Shown piece after piece: positions 37,194-46,456 of a stretch of 64,000 bases of DNA (within the stretch, counting starts at the first letter, position 1; each line of letters begins with the position of its first letter). This stretch comes from Gammaproteobacteria bacterium (GTDB taxonomy: Bacteria; Pseudomonadota; Gammaproteobacteria; Pseudomonadales; Azotimanducaceae), in the NCBI GenBank assembly GCA_028818795.1, contig JAPPND010000018.1:1-64000 (forward strand), in the 5' to 3' direction. A model generated the notes under the pieces. That model was not told where the DNA came from, did no database searches, and saw nothing but the letters and a program-made list of their open reading frames with translations. The position numbers were made by a program, and so were the translations under genes.

Positions 37194-38012
37194 ATGTGCC
37201 TAATACTGTTCGCCCTCCGGTCGCATCCGGACCGCCCTCTGGTACTGGCCGCGAACCGCGACGAATTCTACGCGCGGCCTACACGCCCCGCACATTGGTG
37301 GGAAGGGCTGACACCGCCGGATCCTAACGCGCCCGGTAGGGCGCGCAGCATCTTCGGCGGTCGTGATCTGGAAGCACTCGGCACCTGGCTCGCCGTATCC
37401 CGGGACGGACGTTTGGCCGCGGTAACAAACTGGACCGAGGACAAGGACGCCCCCAAACCTGCGCGATCGCGTGGAGACCTGCCCCGGCAGTTCCTCACCG
37501 GCACCACCGGCGCCCGGGACTTCATCGCCACCATCGACTTGGATCGCTACGCCGGTTTCAACTTCATCGCCTACGACGGCCGCGACTTGGTCTACACCTC
37601 CAACCGAACCGGCGAAGTACGCGTTCTCGGCACCGGTGTCTACGGTCTGACCAATACCCGTCTCGGCCCGCCGCACGGGGCGCCAAATGCCGAGCCCCAC
37701 GTGCCCGTGTACCAGCAGTGGCCGAAGGCGGTGTTCGGAGCGGCCGCGCTCGCGGGCATCGCCGCCAACGCGTCGACCGACGACCTCATCCAATTGCTCG
37801 CCCAGCCCCACCTGCCGCTAGAGACCCCACCCGACCGGGAACTCGCACCCGAGCGCAGCTATTCGCCCTGCTTCATCCACGGTTCAGACTACGGCACGCG
37901 GGCGAGCACCGCGATTATCCTCAAGCGCGCCTCGCTAGAATTCGTCGAATGCCAGTACGGTCCGTTCGGAGAACCGGGCCGGCGTTCGACAACATCATTC
38001 AACCTCGGTTGA
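37194..38012 (+). CDS. NRDE/TANGO2-family protein with an apparent palindromic insertion
   Basis: A 272-residue member of the NRDE (TANGO2, DUF833) family, named for the N-terminal ANRDEFY motif seen at residues 20-26 after MCLILFAL. Family proteins are linked to haem handling or detoxification in eukaryotes; the bacterial role is unknown. The conserved GGRDLEALGTWLAVSRDGR follows. Between HWWEG and GGRDLE there are about ten extra residues (PNAPGRARSI) compared with what I know of the family, encoded by a palindrome also found between genes at 25.2 kb. The SDR gene follows after 31 bp. Confidence 0.85.
   Translation: MCLILFALRSHPDRPLVLAANRDEFYARPTRPAHWWEGLTPPDPNAPGRARSIFGGRDLEALGTWLAVSRDGRLAAVTNWTEDKDAPKPARSRGDLPRQFLTGTTGARDFIATIDLDRYAGFNFIAYDGRDLVYTSNRTGEVRVLGTGVYGLTNTRLGPPHGAPNAEPHVPVYQQWPKAVFGAAALAGIAANASTDDLIQLLAQPHLPLETPPDRELAPERSYSPCFIHGSDYGTRASTAIILKRASLEFVECQYGPFGEPGRRSTTSFNLG
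37328..37345. repeat. In-frame copy of the CGCGCCC palindrome inside the NRDE gene
   Basis: CGCGCCCGGTAGGGCGCG: a 7-bp stem with loop GGTA, differing by one loop base from the two intergenic copies at 25205-25251. It encodes part of NAPGRAR in the NRDE-family protein. Confidence 0.75.
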
Positions 38013-38043
38013 GACAACCAAACCCTCGAAACAAGGAGACGAT

Positions 38044-38826
38044 ATGGACCTCGATCTAACCGGACGCACCGCATTGGTAACCGGCGGCAGCCTGGGCCTC
38101 GGCCGGGCAATGGCCGCTGCCTTCCACGGTGCGGGCGCCAATGTGGCACTGGTGGCACGCCGCGAAAACCTCCTGGCGGAAGCCAAGGCCTCGATCGAGG
38201 TGCAAAGCGGTGGTCGTGTCGCGGCTTTTTCCTGCGATGTCACCGACGCCGAAGCGGTCGAACGCACCGTCGGGGCAACAGTTGGCGACTTGGGCCCGAT
38301 CGACATCCTGGTGAACAACGCCGGCCAATCCCAGACCGGACGGTTCGAGGACATCACCGACGGCGTCTGGCAGGCCGACCTCGATCTCAAGCTGTTCGCC
38401 GCGATTCGATTCAGCCGGCTCGTGTTTCCGGGCATGAAGGAGCGCCGCTGGGGCCGAATCATCAACATCCTGAATACGGCGGCGAAAGCGCCGCCCCCCG
38501 GATCGGCACCCACTTCTGTTTCCCGCGCCGCCGGCATGGCTTTGACCAAGGTGCTGGCCGGCGAAGGCGCACCGCACAACGTTCTCGTCAACGCGCTGAT
38601 GATCGGCAGCATCAAGTCCGATCAGATCCGCCGCGCCTACGACCGTTCCGACAAGAGCGTCGGTTTCGAGGAGTTCGTGGCCAGATCGGGCAGGTCGCTA
38701 CCCATGGGCCGCATGGGCGAGGCGGAGGAGTGCGGCAACGTGGCCCTGTTCCTCGCATCCGGGGGTGCGTCGTACCTCACCGGTTGCGCAATCAATATGG
38801 ACGGGGGACTGTCACGGGTGGCGTAG
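38044..38826 (+). CDS. Short-chain dehydrogenase/reductase-fold protein lacking the YxxxK motif
   Basis: A 260-residue SDR with a clear Rossmann motif (LVTGGSLGLGRAMA, residues 11-24), CDVTDAE and NNAG (91-94), and a C-terminal SDR tail (GGASYLTGCAINMDGG). ATG at 38044 has AAGGAG upstream. At the active site, where SDRs have Tyr-xxx-Lys, the sequence is PTSVSRAAG with T157 and R161, and the preceding catalytic Ser position is Asn/Thr. Classical SDR chemistry is therefore doubtful. Similar TSVSR variants occur in a subgroup of SDRs, so this is probably a family trait rather than decay. Confidence 0.8.
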   Translation: MDLDLTGRTALVTGGSLGLGRAMAAAFHGAGANVALVARRENLLAEAKASIEVQSGGRVAAFSCDVTDAEAVERTVGATVGDLGPIDILVNNAGQSQTGRFEDITDGVWQADLDLKLFAAIRFSRLVFPGMKERRWGRIINILNTAAKAPPPGSAPTSVSRAAGMALTKVLAGEGAPHNVLVNALMIGSIKSDQIRRAYDRSDKSVGFEEFVARSGRSLPMGRMGEAEECGNVALFLASGGASYLTGCAINMDGGLSRVA

Positions 38827-38835
38827 CCGTCCTGT

Positions 38836-41127
38836 TCAGAAACTGATCGGCACCTCGTGGTGGGGAACGGCGCGATCGAGGCCGGCGCCGACTAGCTGGT
38901 CCCGCACGAAATCTAGAATCTCCCGGTTCGACCGCATCCTGAGCGCGCGGGCCAGGATGCGCCGGCAGTCGATCAGCGACACGTGGCGGATCACCCACTT
39001 GACCCGCGGCAGGTTCGCGGCGTTCATCGACAGCACGTCGTAGCCCATCCCGACGCACAGTACGGCCCCCTCCGGCGTACCGGCGAGTTCGCCGCAGATG
39101 CCGACGGGTTTGCCTTCCGCATGGCAGGCCTTGGCGATCTGCCGAAGAGCCTGAAGCATCGACGGGTGTACTTCCTCGAAGAGTTCCGCAACCCGGGAAT
39201 TGTTGCGGTCGACCGCCAGCATGTACTGGGTCAGGTCATTGGAGCCGACGGCGATGAAATCCACCGCCCGGGCGAACTCGCGGATCAGGTAGATGGCGCC
39301 CGGGACCTCGATCATCACGCCGATAAGCGGTTCCTTGACGTCGTGGCCCTCCTCGCGGACCTCCTGGTAGGCGCGGTGGATCAGCGCCTTGGCATCCTCC
39401 ACCTGCTCCAAGCGGCTGACCATCGGCAACATGATGCGCAGGATGCACTCGAGACCCGCATTGGCCTTGATCATGGCGCGGACCTGGGCGAGGAAGATTT
39501 CCGGGTGATCGAGGGTGATGCGAATGCCCCGCCAGCCGAGAAACGGGTTCTCCTCTTCGATGGGGAAGTAGGACAGCGGCTTGTCGCCGCCGATGTCCAG
39601 GGTGCGCATGGTCACGGGGCGTGGATCGAACGCCTCCATGTGCTCCCGGTAGATGGCCCGTTGTTCCTCCTCCGTGGGAAACCGATCACCGACCGCGAAC
39701 GGCACCTCTGTGCGGAATAGACCGATCCCTTCCGCACCGCGGTCCAGCGAACGGGTGATTTCGCTCACTAGGCCGATGTTGACCCAGAGGTTGATGCGAT
39801 GGCCGTCACGGGTGACGCTCGGCTGGTCGCGCAGGGCTTCGAGTTCCCGGGCGAACTCCTCCTCCTCTTCCTGGAAACCGTCGTAGAGATCGCGCACCGC
39901 CGAACTCGGATTGACGAACACCTCGCCGTAGTGGCCATCGACGACCACGGTTCGATTCTCGACTTCGTAGATGGGCACGTTGACGGCACCCATCACGGTG
40001 GGAATGCCCAAGGCATCGGCAAGTATCGCGCCATGGGAGTTGCGGGAGCCCTTCAGCGAGACGACGCCGCGCAGTCGTTCGATGGGCAACTCCGCCATCA
40101 TGGGCGCGGTGAGTTCCTCGGCCACGAGTACCATCTCCGCCGGGTAATTGCCTCGCGTATCGCCGATCTCCTGGAGGTTCGCGAGCACTCGCTGACCGAG
40201 TTCCCGTACGTCCGCGGACCGCTCCCGAAGGTAGGAATCCTGCATCCGCTCGAACGTCGCGGCCTGTTCGAGGATCGCGTGTTTGAGCGCACCCTGGGCC
40301 CATTGACCCTCGCGAATGCCTTCACGGACATCGCCGGCCAAGGCACCGTCGTCGAGCATGTGCAGATAGGCGTCGAAGAGTTCACGTTCCTCCGGCCCGA
40401 GGTTCTTGGCCATCTGTGCGTTGATCCGTTCGATGTCGTCCCGGGCCTGCCCAATCGCGCGGTCGAAGAGCGCGAGTTCCGCATCCACGTCTTCTGCGTC
40501 GCGATCCGTCACCAATTCCAGCCGAGCCGCAGGCAACACGACGTAGGCAGTGCCGATGCCGATGCCGGGGACGCCGGGGATGCCGTTGAACCGGGCCTCC
40601 CGCTGTTCCGCCCCGTCGGCGCCCGGGAACAGGTCGTCGACATCGCCCGTGGCTTCGGCGTGCGCAACAAGACCTGCGACCTGGGCGGCCAATGTCACGA
40701 GGAACGCGACCTCGTCCTCGCTGTAGCGGCGCGACTCGCGGTCCTGGACCACGAGGACGCCAAGCACCTCGCGGACATGGATGATGGGTACTCCGAGGAA
40801 GGCCTGGAACGAATCTTCGCCAATGCCCAGTACCTTGTGGTAGCGCTCGTGGTCCGGCGCGTTCTCCAGGTTGATGGGCTCGGCCCGTTCCGCGACGAAA
40901 CCCACGACCCCCTCGCCGGACGACAGCGAGACCCGCCCGACCATCTCCGGCTTGAATCCCTCGTTCGCGACATACACGAAACGACCGCTCTGCCGATTGC
41001 GAAGGTAGATCGAACAGACCTCGGCATCGAGGATCATCGAAACCCGGGCCACGAGCAGGTCCAGCGAAGCCCGGAAACCGGACGCGGCACCCACGTCCTG
41101 GACGATCTGTCTCAGCGCGTCGAGCAC
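38836..41127 (-). CDS. ptsP: Phosphoenolpyruvate-protein phosphotransferase, nitrogen PTS (GAF-EI)
   Basis: First enzyme of the nitrogen-related phosphotransferase relay (EI-Ntr), passing phosphate from PEP to NPr. GTG at 41127 gives 763 residues (E. coli 748). An N-terminal GAF domain (residues 1 to about 165: [26 protein letters not shown]) is followed by the EI body, with the phosphorylated His in [17 protein letters not shown], then the PEP-binding barrel: [44 protein letters not shown] and [12 protein letters not shown]. It overlaps rppH by 16 bp, as in the conserved rppH-ptsP pair. A C-terminal extension covers the last 60 or so residues. Confidence 0.94.
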   Translation of the reverse strand: MLDALRQIVQDVGAASGFRASLDLLVARVSMILDAEVCSIYLRNRQSGRFVYVANEGFKPEMVGRVSLSSGEGVVGFVAERAEPINLENAPDHERYHKVLGIGEDSFQAFLGVPIIHVREVLGVLVVQDRESRRYSEDEVAFLVTLAAQVAGLVAHAEATGDVDDLFPGADGAEQREARFNGIPGVPGIGIGTAYVVLPAARLELVTDRDAEDVDAELALFDRAIGQARDDIERINAQMAKNLGPEERELFDAYLHMLDDGALAGDVREGIREGQWAQGALKHAILEQAATFERMQDSYLRERSADVRELGQRVLANLQEIGDTRGNYPAEMVLVAEELTAPMMAELPIERLRGVVSLKGSRNSHGAILADALGIPTVMGAVNVPIYEVENRTVVVDGHYGEVFVNPSSAVRDLYDGFQEEEEEFARELEALRDQPSVTRDGHRINLWVNIGLVSEITRSLDRGAEGIGLFRTEVPFAVGDRFPTEEEQRAIYREHMEAFDPRPVTMRTLDIGGDKPLSYFPIEEENPFLGWRGIRITLDHPEIFLAQVRAMIKANAGLECILRIMLPMVSRLEQVEDAKALIHRAYQEVREEGHDVKEPLIGVMIEVPGAIYLIREFARAVDFIAVGSNDLTQYMLAVDRNNSRVAELFEEVHPSMLQALRQIAKACHAEGKPVGICGELAGTPEGAVLCVGMGYDVLSMNAANLPRVKWVIRHVSLIDCRRILARALRMRSNREILDFVRDQLVGAGLDRAVPHHEVPISF

Positions 41128-41642
41128 GGTTCGCCGTCGGACGCATCGGAAACGATCAACGCCGGCGCAAGCTCGCGCAGTGCCCGCCGGTACACGCCAC
41201 GCTTGAAGGCAATGACCTGGCCCACTGGATACCAGTAGCTGACCCAGCGCCACTCGTCGAATTCCGGCTTTACGCAGTTCATGGTGCAGACCGCGTCGTC
41301 GTCCGCGAGCAGGCGTAGCAGAAACCACTTCTGCTTCTGTCCCAGGAATCCAGGCGTCGAGTCTCGCCGGCGAAGTCCTTCCGGCGTCCGGTAGCGCAAC
41401 CAGCCCCGGGTACGGCAGCAGATCGCGACGTCACTCTCGTCGATTCCCACTTCCTCGCGCAGTTCCCGGTACAGCGCCTGCTCGATGGACTCCCCCCGCT
41501 CGATTCCGCCCTGCGGAAACTGCCAAGCGTCGAAACCGCCAACCCGGCGCCCCCAGAACACCTGGCCGCGATCATTGTGCAGAACGATGCCGACATTGGG
41601 CCTGAAACCGTCGCGGTCCAGATTGTCCGAGCGTCCTTCCAT
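41112..41642 (-). CDS. rppH: RNA 5'-pyrophosphohydrolase
   Basis: Nudix hydrolase removing pyrophosphate from mRNA 5' ends to start decay. ATG at 41642 gives 176 residues, beginning with [13 protein letters not shown]. Substrate motif [19 protein letters not shown] and Nudix box GGIERGE...RELREEVGI are intact. Conserved neighbour of ptsP. A frame extending back to 41801 runs into the repeat region and is not supported. Confidence 0.95.
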   Translation of the reverse strand: MEGRSDNLDRDGFRPNVGIVLHNDRGQVFWGRRVGGFDAWQFPQGGIERGESIEQALYRELREEVGIDESDVAICCRTRGWLRYRTPEGLRRRDSTPGFLGQKQKWFLLRLLADDDAVCTMNCVKPEFDEWRWVSYWYPVGQVIAFKRGVYRRALRELAPALIVSDASDGEPCSTR

Positions 41643-41707
41643 CGCACCGATTGTTCCACAACGCTGCGCGCAACGCCTAGTCGCCGCCGCCGTGTGGCCA
41701 AGATGAC

Positions 41708-41761
41708 GGTCGAAGGGTTGGGAAACGCAACTAGGCCCCGGACCGAATGAGGCGATGTTCC
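41708..41761. repeat. Repeat unit copy 1 (full)
   Basis: Left part GGTCGAAGGGTTGGGAAACG (then CAACT), about 12 variable bases, right part GAATGAGGCGATGTTCC. Copy 2 at 41888-41940 has the same two parts in the same order and spacing. Confidence 0.75.
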
Positions 41762-41810
41762 GGCGCGGAGGCCCCCGGGATCTCCGTCCATCGTCCAACA
41801 CCTAGGTTTT

Positions 41811-41831
41811 GTATGGGGCGATGTTCCCTCG
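41811..41831. repeat. Partial copy of the GGCGATGTTCC repeat
   Basis: GTATGGGGCGATGTTCCCTC matches the right part of the full unit; the left part is absent. Confidence 0.65.
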
Positions 41832-41887
41832 TGCGTTTTCCACCTTCGTCCACGGCGCCGGTCCCCCAGAAAAAACAGAGGCGCGGT

Positions 41888-41940
41888 GGTCGAAGGGTGG
41901 GAAACGCAACTCGACCGTGACTTGAATGGGGCGATCTTCC
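41888..41940. repeat. Repeat unit copy 2 (full)
   Basis: GGTCGAAGGGTGGGAAACGC (then AACT), variable spacer, GAATGGGGCGATCTTCC. It lies 180 bp from copy 1 in the same orientation. Confidence 0.75.
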
Positions 41941-42059
41941 CTCCCCACAGTCGCAGCGGCGATCCGGATGGTCCCAGCCTCGAACGAGAGGTGCCGGACG
42001 GGGTATTCGCGAAGGTCGCATGTGCCATCGCAGCCGTCTACGCTGGCCACTGATCGAGG

Positions 42060-42101
42060 GGGGTCAGTTTTCGTGTCGCCAAGGGGTCAGTTCTGATGTC
42101 G
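42060..42101. repeat. Doubled GGGGTCAGTT element
   Basis: GGGGTCAGTTTTCGTGTCG at 42060-42078 and GGGGTCAGTTCTGATGTCG at 42083-42101 are direct repeats 4 bp apart. Paired GGGGTCAGTT-like repeats resemble the multiple terminal repeats of some insertion sequences (IS21-like); no transposase is present. Confidence 0.5.
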
Positions 42102-42143
42102 CTCGGCAAACCCACCCCTTGACCACCAGCAATTCGGCCCATT

Positions 42144-42164
42144 GAATCAGGCGATGTTCCTTCG
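42144..42164. repeat. Partial copy of the GGCGATGTTCC repeat
   Basis: GAATCAGGCGATGTTCCTTC matches the right part of the full unit, 120 bp before the desaturase start. Confidence 0.65.
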
Positions 42165-42283
42165 CAATGCCACGGCTATCCGCGCAAGCGCTCGGTTGAC
42201 CGAGGCAATCCAAGCCTCTACGGTGCAAAGCAATCGTCCAACGGACCGGATCGCTTCCGGCGCTTTCCTGTAGCCTTGCCGCA

Positions 42284-43378
42284 ATGGAATCGACGACGAC
42301 CAAGGAGCCGTTCGCTTCGGACTTCAAGATCGACTGGTACCGCAGCCCCGTCGACCGGGCGGTGCTGCACGACCTCATGCAACGCAACGACCTCCGCGGT
42401 TGGGTCCAGACCATCGGCCACTTGGGCCTCTTCTTCGTCACGGGCGCGCTGGCCTACCTGGCGTTCCTCAACATCCACGTCGGCAACTGGTCGTGGTCAA
42501 TTCCGCTTCTGATCGCGGCCCTCTTCGTCCACGGAACCATCGGCCCGTTCATGGGGTTGATCGCGATTCACGAGCTGCAGCACCGAACGGTGTTCAGGTC
42601 CCGGGAGCAGAACGCGTTCTTTGAGAAGGTCTATGCGTTCATCAGTTGGTCGGACTACATCTGGTACCAGGAGAGCCACGCCATTCACCACCAGGCCACT
42701 TGCCACCGGGACTACGACGGGGAAGTGCCCCTGCCGATCCGGTTCAGCCTGCGGCGGTGGCGGTTTTGGCTCGGCATTCTCGCGTGGGATCCGATGGCCA
42801 CCTGGGCGAAGCTGAAGCTCGTCTGGCGTCACGCCAACGGTCGCATCCAAGGCGATTGGTACAACCATGTCCTGCCCGAGTCCAACAAGCTGCTTCGCCG
42901 CCGACACCGCAACTGGGCCCGAACGTTGCTCATCGGCCACTCCTCACTTGCGCTGGCCTTCATTCTGTCCGGGCACGCATTTCTGATCGTTGTCTTCACC
43001 TTCGGCACGTTCTACTGCGCTTGGCTGGGATTGCTTTGCGGACGGCCCCAGCACTACGGCCTGAACCCGGACATTCCCGACTTCCGACAGAACACGCGGA
43101 CCTTCACCTGCTCCTGGCTGCCCGCGTTCTACTACTGGAACATGCAGTACCACTTGGAACATCACATGTATCCCGCCGTGCCCTTCTACAACCTGCCGAA
43201 GCTGCGCAAGGCGATCGAACACGATCTGCCGCCCGCTACCCACGGGCTCGTGGCGACTTGGCGGGAACTCCTTGAACTACGCAGGAAGTGCATCGCCGAT
43301 CCGAGCTACCGGTTCGTACCCGAGTGTCCGCCGCCGGGCCGCGAAGCCACTTCCCGGTCGACCCACGCAGCGGCATAG
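42284..43378 (+). CDS. Membrane fatty acid desaturase-family protein
   Basis: A 364-residue di-iron membrane desaturase/hydroxylase. Three histidine boxes are in order: HELQHR (near residue 91), HAIHH (near 127) and HLEHH (near 290), between hydrophobic segments such as WVQTIGHLGLFFVTGALAYL and WSIPLLIAALFV. This is the PF00487 pattern. The substrate could be a fatty acid, carotenoid or other lipid and cannot be decided here. The DUF255 gene follows after 3 bp, and three genes to 46283 may form one operon. Confidence 0.85.
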   Translation: MESTTTKEPFASDFKIDWYRSPVDRAVLHDLMQRNDLRGWVQTIGHLGLFFVTGALAYLAFLNIHVGNWSWSIPLLIAALFVHGTIGPFMGLIAIHELQHRTVFRSREQNAFFEKVYAFISWSDYIWYQESHAIHHQATCHRDYDGEVPLPIRFSLRRWRFWLGILAWDPMATWAKLKLVWRHANGRIQGDWYNHVLPESNKLLRRRHRNWARTLLIGHSSLALAFILSGHAFLIVVFTFGTFYCAWLGLLCGRPQHYGLNPDIPDFRQNTRTFTCSWLPAFYYWNMQYHLEHHMYPAVPFYNLPKLRKAIEHDLPPATHGLVATWRELLELRRKCIADPSYRFVPECPPPGREATSRSTHAAA

Positions 43379-43381
43379 CCC

Positions 43382-45457
43382 ATGAACCGGCTCGCCCGGG
43401 AGACGAGTCCCTACCTTCGCCAACACGCGGACAATCCCGTGGACTGGTACCCGTGGGGCGAGGAAGCCATCGATCGCGCCCGCGCCGAGAATCTGCCGAT
43501 TCTGCTCTCCATCGGCTATTCGTCCTGCCATTGGTGTCACGTCATGGCCCACGAGTCGTTCGAGGATGAGGCTACCGCCCGGGTGATGAACACCCGATTC
43601 GTCAACATCAAGGTCGACCGCGAGGAACGCCCGGACCTGGACCGCATCTACCAGTTGAGCCACCAGTTGTTGACCCGACAGGCCGGCGGGTGGCCCTTGA
43701 CCGTGTTCCTCGACTCGCCAACCCTCCTGCCGTTCTTCACCGGGACGTATTTTCCTCGGCAGCCTCGGTACGGACTACCCGGCTTCACCGACCTCCTAAT
43801 GCGCATCAGCGAACGCTACGCGGCGAAGCGGGACGAGGTGAAGAGCCACGGCGAGCAACTGACCCAGGTATTCGCCAATCTCGAGCAACTCGAGCACGAG
43901 CCCGAGGAGGACGACGAGACGTTGCTGGCGAACGCCCGAGAACAACTCGAAGCCATGTACGACGCCGCCGAAGGGGGCTTCGGTTCGGCACCCAAGTTCC
44001 CCATGCCAACGGCCATCGAACGCCTGCTCCGACATTGGGCCCGGATTCACGCCGATCTCTCGCAGAACCCCGACCGGGAAGCGTTGAACATGGTCATGAC
44101 CACGCTGACCAAGATGGCCCGGGGCGGCATCTACGATCACTTGGGCGGCGGCTTCTGCCGCTACTCCACCGACCGCCAATGGATGATTCCGCACTTCGAG
44201 AAGATGCTCTACGACAACGGCTCGCTGCTCGCGCTCTATTCGGACGCCTTGGGACTCGGCTCGGACCCGCTGTTCGCCGACGCGGTGCATGAGACGGCCG
44301 TTTGGATGATGCGCGAGATGCAGCATCCCGACGGGGGCTACTTCGCCGCCCAGGACGCCGACAGCGAGGGCGTGGAAGGCAGGTTCTACGTATGGCGGCG
44401 GGAGACCGTCAAGCGGGCGTTGGCGGAGGACGAATACCTCGTTGTCGAGACGCTCTACGGTCTCGACAAGCCGCCGAATTTCGAGGGCAAGTGGAACCTG
44501 CACCGGCGCGATGCCTGGCGGTCCGTCGTGGAACGGCTCTATCTCGAGGAGGATCAAGCCCAGCGGCTACTCGAGACCGCCAAGGCGAAGCTCTTCGCCG
44601 AACGCGCCAAGCGCCCGCCGCCCGGCAAGGACGAGAAAGTGCTCGCCGCGTGGAACGGGCTCGCAATCCACGGCATGGCGAAGGCGGGTACGCGGCTCGG
44701 CGAACGGTCCTGGATCGATTCGGCTGCCGGCGCCGCCGACTTCGTACGAACACGAATGGTCGAAGACGGGCGGCTGTTCGCAACTTGGAAGGAGGGCCGG
44801 GCCAAGTGCTCCGCGTACCTGGACGACTACGCGAACATGCTGCACGGTGTCCTGTCGCTGCTATCCGCGCGATGGCGCGACGAGGACCTGGACTTTGCCA
44901 CCTACCTCGGTGACGAGTTGCTTGAGCGGTTCCAGGATCCCGAAACCGGTGCGTTCTTCTTCACCGCCCACGACCACGAAAAGCTCATCCACCGTCCCAA
45001 ACCCACCGCCGACGATGCCATGCCCCCCGGCAACGGAGTTGCCGCGAGGGCGTTGCTCCGGCTCGGGCACCTCCTCGGCGAACCCCGCTACTTGGACGCC
45101 GCCGAGCGAACCGTCGACTGGGCCCGGGGGTTCATCGCGCAGCATGCCGCCAGCCACTGCACGCTGCTCACGGCCTTGGAGGAACACCGTTTTCCGGCGG
45201 AGCTGGTGATCATTCGGGGACCGCCACCGGCGATCGACGAATGGCTTACCGCGGCCCGGGCCGGCTACCGGCCTTCCCGCGTGGTGTACGGAATACCTGA
45301 TGACGCCAAACGGCTGCCCGCGTACCTGCCCCGTCCAAGTCCGCTGCGCCTGGTCTCGGCGGGAGCCGAATCGCCGATCTCGGCATACCTGTGCAACGGT
45401 TTGCAGTGTTCGGCGCCGATCAACGAGTTCGCGGAATTCAAAAAAGCAGTCGAGTGA
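43382..45457 (+). CDS. DUF255 thioredoxin-like/glycoside-hydrolase-fold protein (YyaL/SPATA20-like)
   Basis: A 691-residue protein. The N-terminal DUF255 thioredoxin-fold domain (residues 1 to about 165) has [21 protein letters not shown] and [15 protein letters not shown], where CHWC replaces the usual CxxC. The rest is an alpha/alpha-toroid like N-acylglucosamine 2-epimerase ([44 protein letters not shown]). The family is widespread from bacteria to man, with no settled function. ATG at 43382 begins the conserved N-terminus. Confidence 0.9.
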   Translation: MNRLARETSPYLRQHADNPVDWYPWGEEAIDRARAENLPILLSIGYSSCHWCHVMAHESFEDEATARVMNTRFVNIKVDREERPDLDRIYQLSHQLLTRQAGGWPLTVFLDSPTLLPFFTGTYFPRQPRYGLPGFTDLLMRISERYAAKRDEVKSHGEQLTQVFANLEQLEHEPEEDDETLLANAREQLEAMYDAAEGGFGSAPKFPMPTAIERLLRHWARIHADLSQNPDREALNMVMTTLTKMARGGIYDHLGGGFCRYSTDRQWMIPHFEKMLYDNGSLLALYSDALGLGSDPLFADAVHETAVWMMREMQHPDGGYFAAQDADSEGVEGRFYVWRRETVKRALAEDEYLVVETLYGLDKPPNFEGKWNLHRRDAWRSVVERLYLEEDQAQRLLETAKAKLFAERAKRPPPGKDEKVLAAWNGLAIHGMAKAGTRLGERSWIDSAAGAADFVRTRMVEDGRLFATWKEGRAKCSAYLDDYANMLHGVLSLLSARWRDEDLDFATYLGDELLERFQDPETGAFFFTAHDHEKLIHRPKPTADDAMPPGNGVAARALLRLGHLLGEPRYLDAAERTVDWARGFIAQHAASHCTLLTALEEHRFPAELVIIRGPPPAIDEWLTAARAGYRPSRVVYGIPDDAKRLPAYLPRPSPLRLVSAGAESPISAYLCNGLQCSAPINEFAEFKKAVE

Positions 45458-45464
45458 CCGCAAA

Positions 45465-46283
45465 GTGACCGAGGATCCACGTATTGGGCTGAATCGTGCG
45501 AACTGGAACGAGCGTACGCGGGTACACGTGGTATCCGACTTCTACGACGTGGCCGGCTTCAAGGCCGGCCGGATCACCCTGAACCGATTCGAACGCGCCG
45601 GTGTGGGCGACGTTCGCGGCAAGTCACTGCTCCACCTGCAATGCCACTTCGGCCTCGACACGTTGTCCTGGGCGCGGCTCGGCGCGCAGGCCACCGGCAT
45701 CGACATCTCCGACGATGCCATCCGGCTCGCCCGGGATCTGAACGACGAGATCGGCCTCGATGCCCGGTTCATACGCTCGGACGTCTACGACCTACCCCGG
45801 GTTCTCGACGGCGAGTTCGACATCGTGTACACGGCCATGGGTGTACTCGCCTGGCTTCCCGACCTTGTCGGTTGGGCTGAAGTTGTCGCACGATACCTAA
45901 AGCCCGGCGGACTCTTCTACCTTCTCGAAATTCACCCGGCGTGCCAGGTGTTCGACGACGAGACGACCCTAAATTCACGCCATGATCTCAGGGTGCGCTA
46001 CGGCTATTTCCCGGATCCGCAGGGAATGTCCTTCCCGGGCGGCGTGCCGTCCTATGCCGGTGACGAACCCATCGAGTCAGCGTGCCACGAGTGGCAACAC
46101 AGCATCGCCGAGATTCTCACCGCGCTGTTGAACGCTGGCTTGCGCCTCACGTCGTTCGCGGAGCACCCGGCAACCCTCTACAAGCAATTCCCCGGCATGG
46201 TCCAAGGGGACGACGGCCTCTGGCGGCTCCCGTTCGACGGGGACTTCCTACCCCTCGTCTTCGAATTGACCGCGACTAGGTAG
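45465..46283 (+). CDS. Class I SAM-dependent methyltransferase
   Basis: A 272-residue methyltransferase. SAM motif I is LLHLQCHFGLDTLSWARLGA, followed by the acidic loop TGIDISDDAIRLAR, and FDIVYTAMGVLAWLPD with RYLKPGGLFYLLEIHP as motifs II-III. The substrate is unknown. The GTG at 45465 lies 7 bp after the preceding stop; a longer frame to 45300 is inside that gene. The conserved N-terminus (NRANWNERTRVH) supports this start. Confidence 0.85.
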   Translation: MTEDPRIGLNRANWNERTRVHVVSDFYDVAGFKAGRITLNRFERAGVGDVRGKSLLHLQCHFGLDTLSWARLGAQATGIDISDDAIRLARDLNDEIGLDARFIRSDVYDLPRVLDGEFDIVYTAMGVLAWLPDLVGWAEVVARYLKPGGLFYLLEIHPACQVFDDETTLNSRHDLRVRYGYFPDPQGMSFPGGVPSYAGDEPIESACHEWQHSIAEILTALLNAGLRLTSFAEHPATLYKQFPGMVQGDDGLWRLPFDGDFLPLVFELTATR

Positions 46284-46326
46284 CGCCTTTCCGGGGCCTG
46301 GAGGGCAGACGCGCAACGAACGCGGT

Positions 46327-46347
46327 CGTAGGGGACGGGCTCGTCCC
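46327..46347. repeat. Palindromic intergenic repeat, inverted copy of 25292-25312
   Basis: Contains GGGACG-GGCT-CGTCCC; all 21 bases are the reverse complement of 25292-25312. It lies between the convergent methyltransferase and gcvPB genes. Confidence 0.8.
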
Positions 46348-46381
46348 GTCCCGTTGCCCAGTGAGCCGACATGTCGGCCGC

Positions 46382-46403
46382 GGGCGACCACAAGGGGTCG
46401 CCC
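46382..46403. repeat. Palindrome GGGCGACC-ACAAGG-GGTCGCCC
   Basis: A perfect 8-bp stem followed by CTACG, the same tail as the repeat 35 bp to its left. It may act as a bidirectional terminator for the convergent genes, although no T-run follows. Confidence 0.7.
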
Positions 46404-46456
46404 CTACGAACCACCCGATTCAACGGCGGGTACGTATTCGTTCCACGGAGGAGGAA

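Larger units (their letters stand above)
41643..42283. other. Gene-free stretch with dispersed repeats, rppH to desaturase
   Basis: 641 bp between divergent genes with no recognisable protein. It holds two copies of a 53-bp unit (41708 and 41888), two partial copies of its right part (41811, 42144) and a doubled GGGGTCAGTT element (42060-42101). Open frames crossing it translate the repeats and differ between copies, so I regard them as chance. The pattern suggests remnants of one or more small non-autonomous mobile elements. Confidence 0.6.

Noticed and set aside
41708..42164. Possible CRISPR array
   Set aside because: Only four irregularly spaced, imperfect copies, with no constant spacer length and no cas genes nearby.
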